From Ruminococcus sp. UBA7158 (GTDB lineage Bacteria; Bacillota; Clostridia; Oscillospirales; Ruminococcaceae), in assembly GCA_002491605.1 (NCBI GenBank), contig DKWG01000058.1, forward strand, positions 48,310-70,955: DNA of 22,646 nucleotides, read 5' to 3'. Under the pieces are notes generated by a model that was given only the letters and a program-made list of their open reading frames with translations, was not told the DNA's origin and did not search any database. The translations under genes and the position numbers were made by a program. Position 1 is the stretch's first letter. Every line of letters starts with the position of its first letter. Positions 15,742-22,646 of the stretch are shown piece by piece.

Positions 15742-17328
15742 ATGAATATAAAAGGTATTTCTACGGCTGCCACCGAAAAGGGAAAAAAGCAAAAACGCAC
15801 TGTTGACAAGCGTCACTTAAAATACGGCTCCTTGGCTACCGCATTGACAGCGCTCTTTATAGTCGCAGTGATTTTGGTAAACATCGTCGTTACAATGCTC
15901 TTCGAGAGATTCCCGATTTCTTTGGACCTCACAGGCAACAATGTCTATACCGTTTCCGAGGAAACAAAGGCTTATATATCAGGCATTGACGTTCCGGTTG
16001 AAATAACAGTTATCTCAACCGAGGGCACGTTCAGAGGCATAAGCGACTACACCGTTCAGTGCGCAGAGCTTTTGGACAACTATACCCAGTATAACCCCAA
16101 TATAACCGTCAGCTATAAGGATTTGCTTTCAAACCCCGACTTTGTGGCTAACTACTCAGCTGCAATTGCCGACGGCGATATAATAGTAGAGCTTGGCAAT
16201 TCCGAGCACAAAAGGGTTAAGGTTATCACCCTTGCGGATATAATAAACGTCCCCGAGGACTATGAATCATACTTGGCCGGCTACAAGGCTCAGGCAGGAG
16301 GACTTTATACCCACCGTTTGTTTGAGCAGAACGGCTTGATTCTCTCGTCTAACGCCGAGCAGGCGCTCACATCTGCCATCATGACAGTTACGGACGCCAA
16401 CCCGATAACCGTAGCCACCCTTAAGTACCCCGGAGCGAACGAGTCGGATGTATCAGGTCTTACCGGACTTCTCGACAAAAACGGCTATATGCTCACAAAC
16501 ATAAATATCCAAACCGAGGATATAGGCTCAGACGTCGACATTATTATAATCCCTGCTCCGAAAATAGACTACACAGTTGCGGAGATAGATAAAATTTCCG
16601 AGTGGCTTTCAAACGACGCCGAGCTCGGAAAGGATATCATCTATATAGCCTCAGCCGAGCAGGCTCAAACGCCTAATTTAGACGGACTTTTGTATAAGTA
16701 CGGCATAACAGTAGAGCAAAAGACAATCTATGAAACCGATAGGCGCTACTATTCCAACACCGAAAACTTTACAATTCAGTCGATGGCGTCAGACAAATAT
16801 AAAAACGACATTGCAAACCCGAATCTTTCGCTTTTTGTCCCAAATGCAAGAGCAATATCGACAAGATTTAAAGAGGAGGACGGCTATAACTCCTGCGAAA
16901 TTTTAGTTAAGTCCTCCAATAACGCAGTTTTAAGACCGATGTACGGCGTTTCCGACAGCTGGACTGCCGAGGACGCTGAGGAAAGAGGCAGCTTTGTTTC
17001 TGTCGCACTCGGAAAATACAAGGCGTTAAATCAGGAAACACATATTTCAAGGTACACAAACGTAGTAGTCGTAGGTTCTGATATGATGGTAGCCTCAAGC
17101 CTGATGTCCGCTCCGCAGCTCAACAACGGCGACTTCTTCTTAAGCCTTATAAACGAGCTGACCGGAAAGACCGAAGGAGTAACCATAGTTCCCAAGGCAC
17201 TTAAGGCAAAGGGCGTTTTGGTAAACGACAATGTTAAGAATTCGCTTAACCTGACCTTTGCAGTTATAATTCCTCTTATTGTAATCGTAGCAGGAGTTGT
17301 TGTTTGGGTAAGAAGGAGACATATGTAA
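15742..17328 (+). CDS. GldG-like auxiliary membrane protein of ABC-2 transporter
   Basis: 528 residues from the ATG at 15742, supported by AAAGGAAGGA (15725-15734). A TTG at 15691 would overlap the permease and lacks a binding site. A basic cytoplasmic N-terminus, one helix (about 30-53), a large extracellular domain and a C-terminal helix (about 502-522) ending in RRRHM give two membrane anchors. The SLDLTGNNVYTVSEETKAYI segment directly after helix 1 is the hallmark of the GldG/ABC_transp_aux family; later INIQTEDIGSDVDIIIIPAPK fits too. Function in Firmicutes is not known. Stop TAA is immediately followed by the next ATG. Confidence 0.88.
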   Translation: MNIKGISTAATEKGKKQKRTVDKRHLKYGSLATALTALFIVAVILVNIVVTMLFERFPISLDLTGNNVYTVSEETKAYISGIDVPVEITVISTEGTFRGISDYTVQCAELLDNYTQYNPNITVSYKDLLSNPDFVANYSAAIADGDIIVELGNSEHKRVKVITLADIINVPEDYESYLAGYKAQAGGLYTHRLFEQNGLILSSNAEQALTSAIMTVTDANPITVATLKYPGANESDVSGLTGLLDKNGYMLTNINIQTEDIGSDVDIIIIPAPKIDYTVAEIDKISEWLSNDAELGKDIIYIASAEQAQTPNLDGLLYKYGITVEQKTIYETDRRYYSNTENFTIQSMASDKYKNDIANPNLSLFVPNARAISTRFKEEDGYNSCEILVKSSNNAVLRPMYGVSDSWTAEDAEERGSFVSVALGKYKALNQETHISRYTNVVVVGSDMMVASSLMSAPQLNNGDFFLSLINELTGKTEGVTIVPKALKAKGVLVNDNVKNSLNLTFAVIIPLIVIVAGVVVWVRRRHM

Positions 17329-18813
17329 ATGAATAACAGAGCAAAGAATTTAATATTTATCGGTATATTTATAGTATGTCTCGGATTGGTGTTCTTGGTT
17401 TTAGTGCTCACCCAGCCGAAGCAGGAGGATGACAGCAGCAAAACCAATACAAACACAGAGCTTATAGAGATTATATCGGGCAATAAGGACGATATAGCGT
17501 CTATGACCATCAAAAACAGCTACGGCGAGTTCACCGTCACACAAAACGCCAAGGGCTTTTATGTTGACGAGCTTAAGGACCTGAGACAGAACAACACAAC
17601 ACTTGCCGCCGCAGGAAACTGCGTCTCAACAATTAAGGCACAGGCTTTGGTTGAGGAAAATGCCGCCGATATGGATAAATACGGTCTTTCGGACGCAAAC
17701 CCGACAGCAAGCGCAGAAGTCAGACGTAAAGACGGCTCTTCTTATAAGGTGTATTTCGGAATAGACGCACCTGACGGAAGAAGCGTCTATGTGAGAATGT
17801 CAGACAGCAAGGACGTTTACACGGTTCTTGCAACCTCGGCAAGGTATTTCTACAACTCCAAGGAATCCTTCATAAGCGTTATCATAATGAATCAGATATC
17901 CTCTGAAAATGTCGCTCCGACAATAGACCTGCTCACCATAAAGCGCAAGGACTTGGACTACGACATCGTTTTTGAGGACGACACCAAGAATTACGCTATA
18001 GACGATGTTTCAATGGCATCCTCTCAGGTTATGATTTCACCTGTATACGCATACCTTGATATCGTCAACTCCAACTCCATTATCTATGGCTTGTGGGGAC
18101 TTACTGCTGTAGAAGCCATTAAGCCCTTCCCGACAGAGGAGGATATGGCTGAATACGGCTTGACAGACCCGTTCTGCTCGGTAGTTCTCAACGCTGAGCT
18201 TCAAACCTATAAGCTTTCTATAGGCAACGTAGCCGAATATGCCTACGATGAAAACGGAAACAGCACCAGCGAGCCGGCATACTTCTACGGCTACTTTGAC
18301 GGCATAGACGTAATATTTAAGTTCCAAGCCTCAGATGTTCCGTGGGCAACATTTATGCCGATTGATATTCTGTCCAGCCTGATGACTTCAAACTATATCT
18401 ATGCTCTTGACTATATCGACGTCGAGCTTCACAACGGAGAGGACGTTAATTACTACTTTGATGTAACCGCAGAGGAAGATAAGTCAGTGCTCGAATGCAC
18501 TCTTGACGGTCAGCCAACCGATATTGAGGCGTTTAAGATACTTTATCAGTACTTCTTAAAGTGCCCGATAGACGCTCTTTGTCTTGAAGACCCTGCCGAG
18601 GATGCAAAGCTTTTGGCAAAGATTCACTTTGAACGTGCTGTAGGCGGAGGAGATACCCTTGAGTTTTACGACGGCGGCGCAAACAGAGTAATTATTAAGC
18701 TGAACGGCACAACGTCCTTCAGTCAGCCGAAGAGCTATCTTGACGTACTCGGCGCTAATATTAAGCTGTTTAAAGAGGGAGCTTCAGGGGACGATTTGCA
18801 GATGATTTGGTAA
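17329..18813 (+). CDS. DUF4340 domain protein
   Basis: 494 residues. One N-terminal helix (about 8-28) anchors an otherwise soluble extracellular protein rich in beta-strand repeats. Segments such as IASMTIKNSYGEFTVTQ and a later YKVYFGIDAPDGRSVYVRM match the DUF4340 pattern, which characteristically follows GldG-like genes. It begins immediately after the GldG-like stop, with AAGGAG at 17313-17318 ten bases upstream. The most likely role is as an accessory extracellular component of the same ABC-2 complex; this rests on context. Last gene of the cassette, followed by the hairpin repeats. Confidence 0.85.
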   Translation: MNNRAKNLIFIGIFIVCLGLVFLVLVLTQPKQEDDSSKTNTNTELIEIISGNKDDIASMTIKNSYGEFTVTQNAKGFYVDELKDLRQNNTTLAAAGNCVSTIKAQALVEENAADMDKYGLSDANPTASAEVRRKDGSSYKVYFGIDAPDGRSVYVRMSDSKDVYTVLATSARYFYNSKESFISVIIMNQISSENVAPTIDLLTIKRKDLDYDIVFEDDTKNYAIDDVSMASSQVMISPVYAYLDIVNSNSIIYGLWGLTAVEAIKPFPTEEDMAEYGLTDPFCSVVLNAELQTYKLSIGNVAEYAYDENGNSTSEPAYFYGYFDGIDVIFKFQASDVPWATFMPIDILSSLMTSNYIYALDYIDVELHNGEDVNYYFDVTAEEDKSVLECTLDGQPTDIEAFKILYQYFLKCPIDALCLEDPAEDAKLLAKIHFERAVGGGDTLEFYDGGANRVIIKLNGTTSFSQPKSYLDVLGANIKLFKEGASGDDLQMIW

Positions 18814-18815
18814 CA

Positions 18816-19088
18816 GACTGAACAGGCTTCGCCTGTTCAGTCGGCAAGATTTTGCTTTTCGTCCGAGGGACGAAATTTCCGCATTGCGGAAACCGCAAAA
18901 CTTGCGGTTTGTGAGTAACGGAAGGTTTGTGCAGGCGTTGCCTGTTCAGTCGGCAAGATTTTGCTTTTCGTCCGAGGGACGAAATTTCCGCTTCGCAGAA
19001 AGCGCAAAACTTGCAGTTTGCGGACGATGGAAGGTTTGGCACAGGCTTTGCCTGTTCGGTCGGCAAGATTTTGCTTTGCAAGCAAAGG
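18816..19088. repeat. Three-copy ~109-base repeat built from small hairpins
   Basis: The 321-base gap holds three degenerate copies of one unit. Copy A begins at 18831, B at 18940, C at 19050 (period 109-110). A and B are identical for 52 bases (18831-18882 and 18940-18991), then diverge; C matches the first 28 bases with one change and then degenerates. Copy A is a string of perfect hairpins: a 12-pair stem with loop TTC (18816-18842), an 8-pair stem with loop GAG (18857-18875), a 7-pair stem with loop ATT (18876-18892), and a 9-pair stem with loop AAC (18890-18910). Copy B keeps the second and weakens the rest; copy C ends in a TTGCTT-TGC-AAGCAA palindrome (19071-19085). It encodes no plausible protein on either strand. 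Confidence 0.9.
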
Positions 19089-19134
19089 TTATACGCACAC
19101 CGGTTTTCGATGTTTATATTAAAGGTATAATATT

Positions 19135-19830
19135 ATGGAACAAAAAAAGAAGACGCCGCTGAAAATCCTTTTGACTGTTGCCGCAGTCGGCGTTTGTGCA
19201 GTGGCACTGTGTACTGCTGTTATAAATACAGTTGTTGTCAAGACGAGCGAGCCGAAGATACTTTCCGCCGAAGAGGCGGCGAAGCTTGAGGACGTCGACT
19301 GTATATTGGTTTTAGGCTGCAAGGTCTATGACGACGGCACTCCTGCCGGAATGCTCACCGATCGCCTTGACTGCGCCGTGTCCTTATACAAAGCAGGCGC
19401 TGCTCCCAAGCTTTTGATGAGCGGCGACCACGGCAGAGAAGAGTATGACGAGGTCAATGCGATGAAGAGCTATGCCGTCGGAAAAAGCATAGAATCTAAC
19501 GACGTATTTATGGATCACGCCGGCTTTTCAACATACGAAAGCATTTATCGCTTGAGGGATGTCTTTCAGGCGAAAAAGGTTATAATAGTTACTCAGGAGT
19601 ATCATCTTTATAGGGCACTGTATCTTGCAGACGCTATGGGATTAGAGGCATACGGAGTAGCAAGCGATTATCACACATATAGGGGTTCGCTCAGGATGCA
19701 CTCAAGGGAAGTGCTGGCAAGGGTTAAAGACTTCTTTACATCCATATTCGAGCCTAAACCGAAGTATTTGGGCGAAGCGATTCCCGTTTTCGGAGACGGC
19801 AATGTGACAAACGACAAGGATATTTTTTGA
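19135..19830 (+). CDS. SanA/YdcF-like DUF218 membrane protein
   Basis: 231 residues. A basic N-terminus and one helix (about 9-33) anchor an extracytoplasmic DUF218 domain. Family pattern: CILVLGCKVYDDGTPAGMLTDRL (about 56-78, with D76/R77), LLMSGDHG (94-100), YDEVNAMKSY, the STYESI block (132-137), and VTQEYHLYRALYLADAMG (152-169). In E. coli SanA, a relative, loss alters vancomycin sensitivity and envelope barrier; no reaction is established. The ATG at 19135 has AAAGG nine bases upstream. No convincing promoter is visible, so it may be read through the hairpin repeats from the DUF4340 cassette. The next gene follows after 14 bases. Confidence 0.88.
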   Translation: MEQKKKTPLKILLTVAAVGVCAVALCTAVINTVVVKTSEPKILSAEEAAKLEDVDCILVLGCKVYDDGTPAGMLTDRLDCAVSLYKAGAAPKLLMSGDHGREEYDEVNAMKSYAVGKSIESNDVFMDHAGFSTYESIYRLRDVFQAKKVIIVTQEYHLYRALYLADAMGLEAYGVASDYHTYRGSLRMHSREVLARVKDFFTSIFEPKPKYLGEAIPVFGDGNVTNDKDIF

Positions 19831-19844
19831 AAGGAGAATGATAA

Positions 19845-20111
19845 ATGGCTGAAGGATTTTTTGAATACAGAGGTCTTCCGCTGGTGAGAAAGGGCGCAGA
19901 GCTTTATTACGGCAGCATGGGAGACAATGAGGTTGTAATGCTTCAGGTTGCAGCAAAGAAGAAAACCGGTGATGTTGAAATTGCGACAAAGGTCAGAATG
20001 TACAGAATGCTGACTGATGAGTCGGTTCCCGTTATGGAGAGGATAACAAAGACGGCGGAAAAATCAAGCCTGTTCGAGGCACTTGATTTGGCGCACGACT
20101 GGATAGCATAA
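19845..20111 (+). CDS. Small hypothetical protein
   Basis: 88 residues. AAGGAG at 19831-19836, eight bases upstream of the ATG, makes the start firm. Sequence begins MAEGFFEYRGLPLVR and has a beta-rich first half (LYYGSMGDNEVVMLQVAAKK) with a helical, charged C-terminus ending in HDWIA. No known motif, signal peptide or membrane segment. I do not recognise a characterised family. It follows the SanA-like gene by 14 bases and precedes a terminator, so it is the last gene of that transcript. Confidence 0.75.
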   Translation: MAEGFFEYRGLPLVRKGAELYYGSMGDNEVVMLQVAAKKKTGDVEIATKVRMYRMLTDESVPVMERITKTAEKSSLFEALDLAHDWIA

Positions 20112-20130
20112 TTACAGATCTTAAAAGAGC

Positions 20131-20170
20131 GCCGCAGGGAGACAAGAGCTTCCTTGCGGCACTATTTTTT
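20131..20170 (+). terminator. Intrinsic terminator after the small hypothetical gene
   Basis: GCCGCAGGGA (20131-20140) pairs with TCCTTGCGGC (20151-20160), ten pairs with one G-U and a 10-base loop, followed by ACTATTTTTT. It ends the SanA-like/88-residue transcript. Confidence 0.9.
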
Positions 20171-20218
20171 ATGAACGGAGCAATATCTCCGATGTGTCTG
20201 CAAAGCCATATAAGCATA

Positions 20219-20247
20219 TTGACAAAATCACTTAGGATATGTATCAT
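20219..20247 (+). promoter_or_regulatory. Sigma-A promoter of the orphan 188-residue gene
   Basis: TTGACA (20219-20224), 17 bases, TATCAT (20242-20247). Predicted start near 20254, a 50-base leader to the ATG at 20305. The gene therefore has its own promoter. Confidence 0.7.
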
Positions 20248-20304
20248 TTACTCATATGATTATTCTGCCCGTTACGTTCGGACGGCTTTATCGGAGGTCT
20301 TGGA

Positions 20305-20871
20305 ATGAAATACTTATATCATGGTTCAGTAAATCCCGACATAGAAGTTTTAGAAGCACGTTCAGTTCTCCATGGCTCACAGCAAAAAGTCATTTACCTT
20401 ACCGACAATATTCCGTATGCCCTTTATTACATATGGGACGCAGAAAAAATCGGATATCCGGGCAAGCACGTCACGGGATGGTGCAAAGACGGCGTCGCTT
20501 TTTATGAGGAACAGTTTTTAGGTCAGCTTGAAGCCTTTTACAGCGGCGTCAGCGGATATTTATACTGCGTGAATGCCGAAAATGCGAAAACGGTCGAGGG
20601 CAGGGAAGGACTGTTTTACAGCACTTCGGACTTGCCGATAGAGAAAAAGTGCTTTATTGCAGATGTATATCAAGAGCTGCTAAAGTATGAAGCTATGGGT
20701 GAATTTAAAGTGAAAAGGTTCATCGAACAAACCTCGGAGCGTCAGACCGAGCTTATCGACTTGATAGCTCAGGCTATTAAAAGAGAAAACTGCTATGCAG
20801 ACGATAAAGGGCATCAGGAGTTTATGAAGAAATACTTTTCGGAGTCATGGGAAAAGGCGGTAAACGGCTGA
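20305..20871 (+). CDS. Orphan hypothetical protein, weakly ADP-ribosyltransferase-like
   Basis: 188 residues. GGAGG at 20293-20297, seven bases before the ATG, decides the start. The N-terminus MKYLYHGS...VIYLTDNIPYALYYIWD resembles the opening of ART-fold proteins, where a YHG(S/T) histidine (H6 here) and a later Y-L-T segment (Y31) frame the NAD site. The usual third residue (Glu) is not identifiable by eye. The rest is helical and charged, with several Cys, Tyr and Glu residues. No signal peptide or membrane segment. It is a single-gene transcription unit with its own promoter and terminator. The ART comparison is tentative; otherwise it should be called a protein of unknown function. Confidence 0.8.
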   Translation: MKYLYHGSVNPDIEVLEARSVLHGSQQKVIYLTDNIPYALYYIWDAEKIGYPGKHVTGWCKDGVAFYEEQFLGQLEAFYSGVSGYLYCVNAENAKTVEGREGLFYSTSDLPIEKKCFIADVYQELLKYEAMGEFKVKRFIEQTSERQTELIDLIAQAIKRENCYADDKGHQEFMKKYFSESWEKAVNG

Positions 20872-20931
20872 AGTCAGTAAAACAGTTAAGCAAGCAAAGC
20901 TTTTTATGTCCGCATAAATTTATATAAAAAC

Positions 20932-20989
20932 TACGGGGCACTGCTTGAGCTGAATTGTCAGCCAAACAGTGACCCGTAATGATTTTTAT
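20932..20989. terminator. Bidirectional terminator between convergent genes
   Basis: TACGGG.CACTG (20932-20943) pairs with CAGTG.CCCGTA (20967-20978), one central mismatch, enclosing a second stem GCTGA/TCAGC. On the + strand it is followed by ATGATTTTTATT; on the - strand it is followed by GTTTTTATAT. It sits between the convergent genes ending at 20871 and 21026. Confidence 0.8.
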
Positions 20990-21025
20990 TATTAAGCCGT
21001 ATAAAGAATAATTTTTTGCACTTGA

Positions 21026-21967
21026 TTAGTCCTTCATCTTCTTGACCTTAAAGCTTCCCGTGCTCGACTTAAAAGCATTGACGATATTTCTATAGCTGCC
21101 AAGCAAGGTCATAAGATATGCCATAGCTAAATTGCCGTAATACTGACCGGTAAGCTCGTTGAGCTTAACTACATCATTTATATAGCGGAAGCATTCAAAG
21201 AAGCCGATACCGTCATCCTTATATGCCTTAAAAGCGTCATATGCCCATACAATTTGATTTGCAAAGAAAACAGAGAAAATTATAACTAATACGCAGACAA
21301 TAACGCCCTTTTTGTCAATGACCTTGCCGAACATCTCGTACCCTTTGAACGTGCAGACGGCTGTGATAAGTCCTGCTATAGCCGCAATATATCCGAGCTG
21401 CCATATCAGAAAATACACTAAGCAGCCGAGCATTGAGCCGAGCAGCGCCCCGACAATACCGGGAATGAGATTACTTTTATTAGACAAAACGTCCTGCTTT
21501 TTGTCAGATAAAGCGCTTTCAATCTTTACGGCGCAGTCGCTGCAAAGATAGCGGTGAGAACCGTTGATATCGTAGCAATCAACCTCTGACATCTGCGTTC
21601 CGCACTGCATACAGCCGCTGACATACCTGTTGCTTTCGAGAAAGTCAATAATCGGCATTATTGCTTCATTGAGATGCGCCGGTACTTTTTTGATGAGGAA
21701 GGTGCGGGTTGAAACGATAGAAGCATTGTTGTTGCTGACGTTGACGGATTGAATCTGATTGGTTACATTTTTACGGGATTCAATAAAATCACGTAGAGCC
21801 GCATTTCCGGGATCGCTTTCGGAATGTGCGCTTATATTAATGATGTACATTCCGTTTTCTGCGGTGTTGACAGTAACGTAATAGCCCCTGCAAGTGCCTG
21901 ATATGTAAGTCTTGTGATCTGTCAAGCTGCCGTCAAGAAGCTGACTGCAGAGTTTGTTTGATAACAT
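21026..21967 (-). CDS. Zinc-ribbon membrane protein of unknown function
   Basis: 313 residues from the ATG at 21967. GGAAGGA (21983-21977) nine bases upstream picks this start over an in-frame ATG at 22018, which has no binding site. The first ~115 residues form a soluble alpha/beta-looking domain. A four-cysteine ribbon follows (C119, C122, C142, C145 in the pattern CxxC...CxxC), then three hydrophobic helices (about 167-189, 192-208, 221-241) and a further weakly hydrophobic C-terminal segment with a basic tail. No family recognised. Its own promoter at 22043-22071 and terminator at 20932 make it a single-gene unit. Confidence 0.82.
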   Translation of the reverse strand: MLSNKLCSQLLDGSLTDHKTYISGTCRGYYVTVNTAENGMYIINISAHSESDPGNAALRDFIESRKNVTNQIQSVNVSNNNASIVSTRTFLIKKVPAHLNEAIMPIIDFLESNRYVSGCMQCGTQMSEVDCYDINGSHRYLCSDCAVKIESALSDKKQDVLSNKSNLIPGIVGALLGSMLGCLVYFLIWQLGYIAAIAGLITAVCTFKGYEMFGKVIDKKGVIVCVLVIIFSVFFANQIVWAYDAFKAYKDDGIGFFECFRYINDVVKLNELTGQYYGNLAMAYLMTLLGSYRNIVNAFKSSTGSFKVKKMKD

Positions 21968-22042
21968 TTGAATCATTCCTTCCGGTGTTGTTTGTGGGTG
22001 GGAGTTATAATTGTGCATAATTTTCGGTTGTCGCTTGCGGAT

Positions 22043-22071
22043 ATTATAGCATAATATATCAATCTCTGCAA
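22043..22071 (-). promoter_or_regulatory. Promoter of the zinc-ribbon membrane protein gene
   Basis: Reading the minus strand: TTGCAG (22071-22066), 17 bases, TATAAT (22048-22043), with an upstream TGC making an extended -10. Predicted start near 22036 gives a ~70-base leader to the ATG at 21967. Confidence 0.65.
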
Positions 22072-22160
22072 CATAAAAATTTAAAAGAATTGTATTTTAG
22101 GGATATAGTTGATTTACGTTATTTATTGGAAAAGACTGTGGGTGGGAATTGAGAGAAGAA

Positions 22161-22199
22161 TGCGAAAGAGAAAAGCTTTAGCTGCTTTTCTCTTTCGCA
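22161..22199 (-). terminator. Perfect 16-base hairpin overlapping the end of the four-helix-bundle gene
   Basis: TGCGAAAGAGAAAAGC (22161-22176) and its exact complement (22184-22199) enclose a 7-base loop that contains the gene's stop region (stop at 22178-22180). On the minus strand it is followed by TTCTTCTCTC, a moderate U-rich tract. The last codons of the protein (KEKSS) are therefore encoded in the stem arm. Confidence 0.65.
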
Positions 22200-22528
22200 G
22201 TATTTAAAGAAGCTATCAGCATACGTCGAATTTCATCGGCGAGGAATAACAGCTCGCTGTAATCATAATCGATTAATGAAGTTCGCTGTAGGAGAGTAAG
22301 CCAGTATATACTTTCTCCTGTTTCCTTTAGCGCAATATGAAGCTTAGAAATAAAATCAGCCTTACTATTGCCGTAAACGGCTTCGTTAATATTAGCTCCT
22401 ATGCTGGTAGCGGAACGCAATAATTGCTTTGCAATAGTTGTGTCTTTGCGTGACTTTGAAAATGACTCATAAAATAAAACGATTTTAGTTGCGAAATCAA
22501 GTGATTTGTCTAAAAGTGGACTGTTCAA
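22178..22528 (-). CDS. Four-helix-bundle protein (23S rRNA intervening-sequence family)
   Basis: 116 residues from a TTG at 22528. The minus-strand sequence GAGGTGA (22540-22534) is a seven-base anti-SD match centred for this TTG; the GTG at 22537 lies inside that same Shine-Dalgarno and is rejected. The N-terminus MNSPLLDKS, then KDTTIAKQLLRSATSIGANINEA, SKADFISKLHIALKETGESIYWL and a final helix ADEIRRMLIASL are the standard pattern of the family. It forms a pentameric four-helix bundle. Members occur both within rRNA insertions and, as here, free-standing; function is unknown. No ribosomal RNA is near. Confidence 0.93.
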   Translation of the reverse strand: MNSPLLDKSLDFATKIVLFYESFSKSRKDTTIAKQLLRSATSIGANINEAVYGNSKADFISKLHIALKETGESIYWLTLLQRTSLIDYDYSELLFLADEIRRMLIASLNTAKEKSS

Positions 22529-22546
22529 TTTACTCACCTCAAATAA

Positions 22547-22575
22547 AGTATACTACATTTTTTGAATAGAAGCAA
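22547..22575 (-). promoter_or_regulatory. Promoter of the four-helix-bundle gene
   Basis: Minus strand: TTGCTT (22575-22570), 17 bases, TATACT (22552-22547). The predicted transcript start (~22540) is at or just before the Shine-Dalgarno, so the leader is very short. Confidence 0.6.
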
Positions 22576-22646
22576 CTATTTAATAATTGCGCCGTGGGCA
22601 AACCGTACTCTTCACTTTTCATTCTTATCTCTTCACTGGAAAAAGC

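Noticed and set aside
18816..19088. CRISPR array
   Set aside because: Only three degenerate contiguous copies of about 109 bases, no unique spacers of constant length, no cas genes.
19126..19131. TATAAT just before the SanA-like gene as its promoter
   Set aside because: It ends three bases before the ATG, so transcription would start inside the coding sequence, and no -35 is visible; it is probably part of the AT-rich spacer between SD and ATG.
18770..19162. Several overlapping open frames on both strands with repeated peptides
   Set aside because: They arise from the 109-base hairpin repeat, lack good starts, and one runs antisense into the DUF4340 gene.
20256..20507. 83-codon frame overlapping the orphan gene
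   Set aside because: Out of frame with the gene that has the strong GGAGG site at 20293-20297; no binding site of its own.

Overview
The window looks like a chromosomal segment of a Clostridia-class Firmicute, most like gut Oscillospiraceae/Ruminococcaceae. This is inferred from the Firmicutes order rimP-nusA-ylxR-ylxQ-infB-rbfA-nrnA-truB-ribF, the Gram-positive style AAGGAG ribosome binding sites, consensus sigma-A promoters, moderate base composition, and a short NusA without C-terminal acidic repeats. I cannot name the species from sequence alone. No rRNA, tRNA, transposase, integrase or CRISPR array is visible.

Layout. Positions 1-2823 hold a small secreted protein of unknown function (419-1069, + strand, behind a consensus promoter). 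Facing it across a shared bidirectional terminator are two minus-strand genes: a membrane-anchored, degenerate LytR-CpsA-Psr-like protein (1175-2113) and a SLOG/DUF1273 (YpsA-like) nucleotide-binding-fold protein (2275-2823). Positions 3076-4185 carry alanine racemase (alr), whose conserved N-terminus extends upstream of any ordinary start codon. Positions 4244-12443 are the classical transcription/translation operon: rimP, nusA, rnpM/ylxR, ylxQ, infB, rbfA, nrnA, truB, ribF. It starts with a strong promoter and a terminator-like hairpin in a very short leader, and has many stop/start overlaps. gltX (12443-13897) follows, overlapping ribF by one base.

Positions 13990-18813 form a four-gene ABC-transport cassette of the GldA/GldF/GldG type with a DUF4340 protein: ATPase, six-helix permease, membrane-anchored auxiliary protein and DUF4340 protein, tightly packed. 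Substrate unknown. It ends in a 320-base non-coding stretch made of three degenerate copies of a ~109-base unit. Each unit is itself a chain of small perfect hairpins with mostly 3-base loops; this is the most unusual structure in the window.

Positions 19135-20111 carry a SanA/YdcF-like (DUF218) membrane-anchored protein and a small conserved-looking hypothetical, closed by a clean terminator. Positions 20305-20871 carry an orphan 188-residue protein with a weak ADP-ribosyltransferase-like N-terminus, with its own consensus promoter and terminator. The right end (21026-22537) has two minus-strand genes: a zinc-ribbon membrane protein and a four-helix-bundle (23S rRNA intervening-sequence family) protein. 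Several starts were moved inward from the longest possible reading frame because a good Shine-Dalgarno sequence points to an internal ATG or TTG (infB, rbfA, ribF, gltX, the ABC ATPase, the GldG-like gene, and both right-end genes).

Most of the window is ordinary housekeeping DNA. I do not see a complete new defence or biosynthetic system. The points worth a second look are the hairpin-mosaic repeat, the alr start anomaly, the rimP leader hairpin, the altered NusA KH1 loop, the LCP-like protein lacking catalytic residues, and the orphan genes at the right end.
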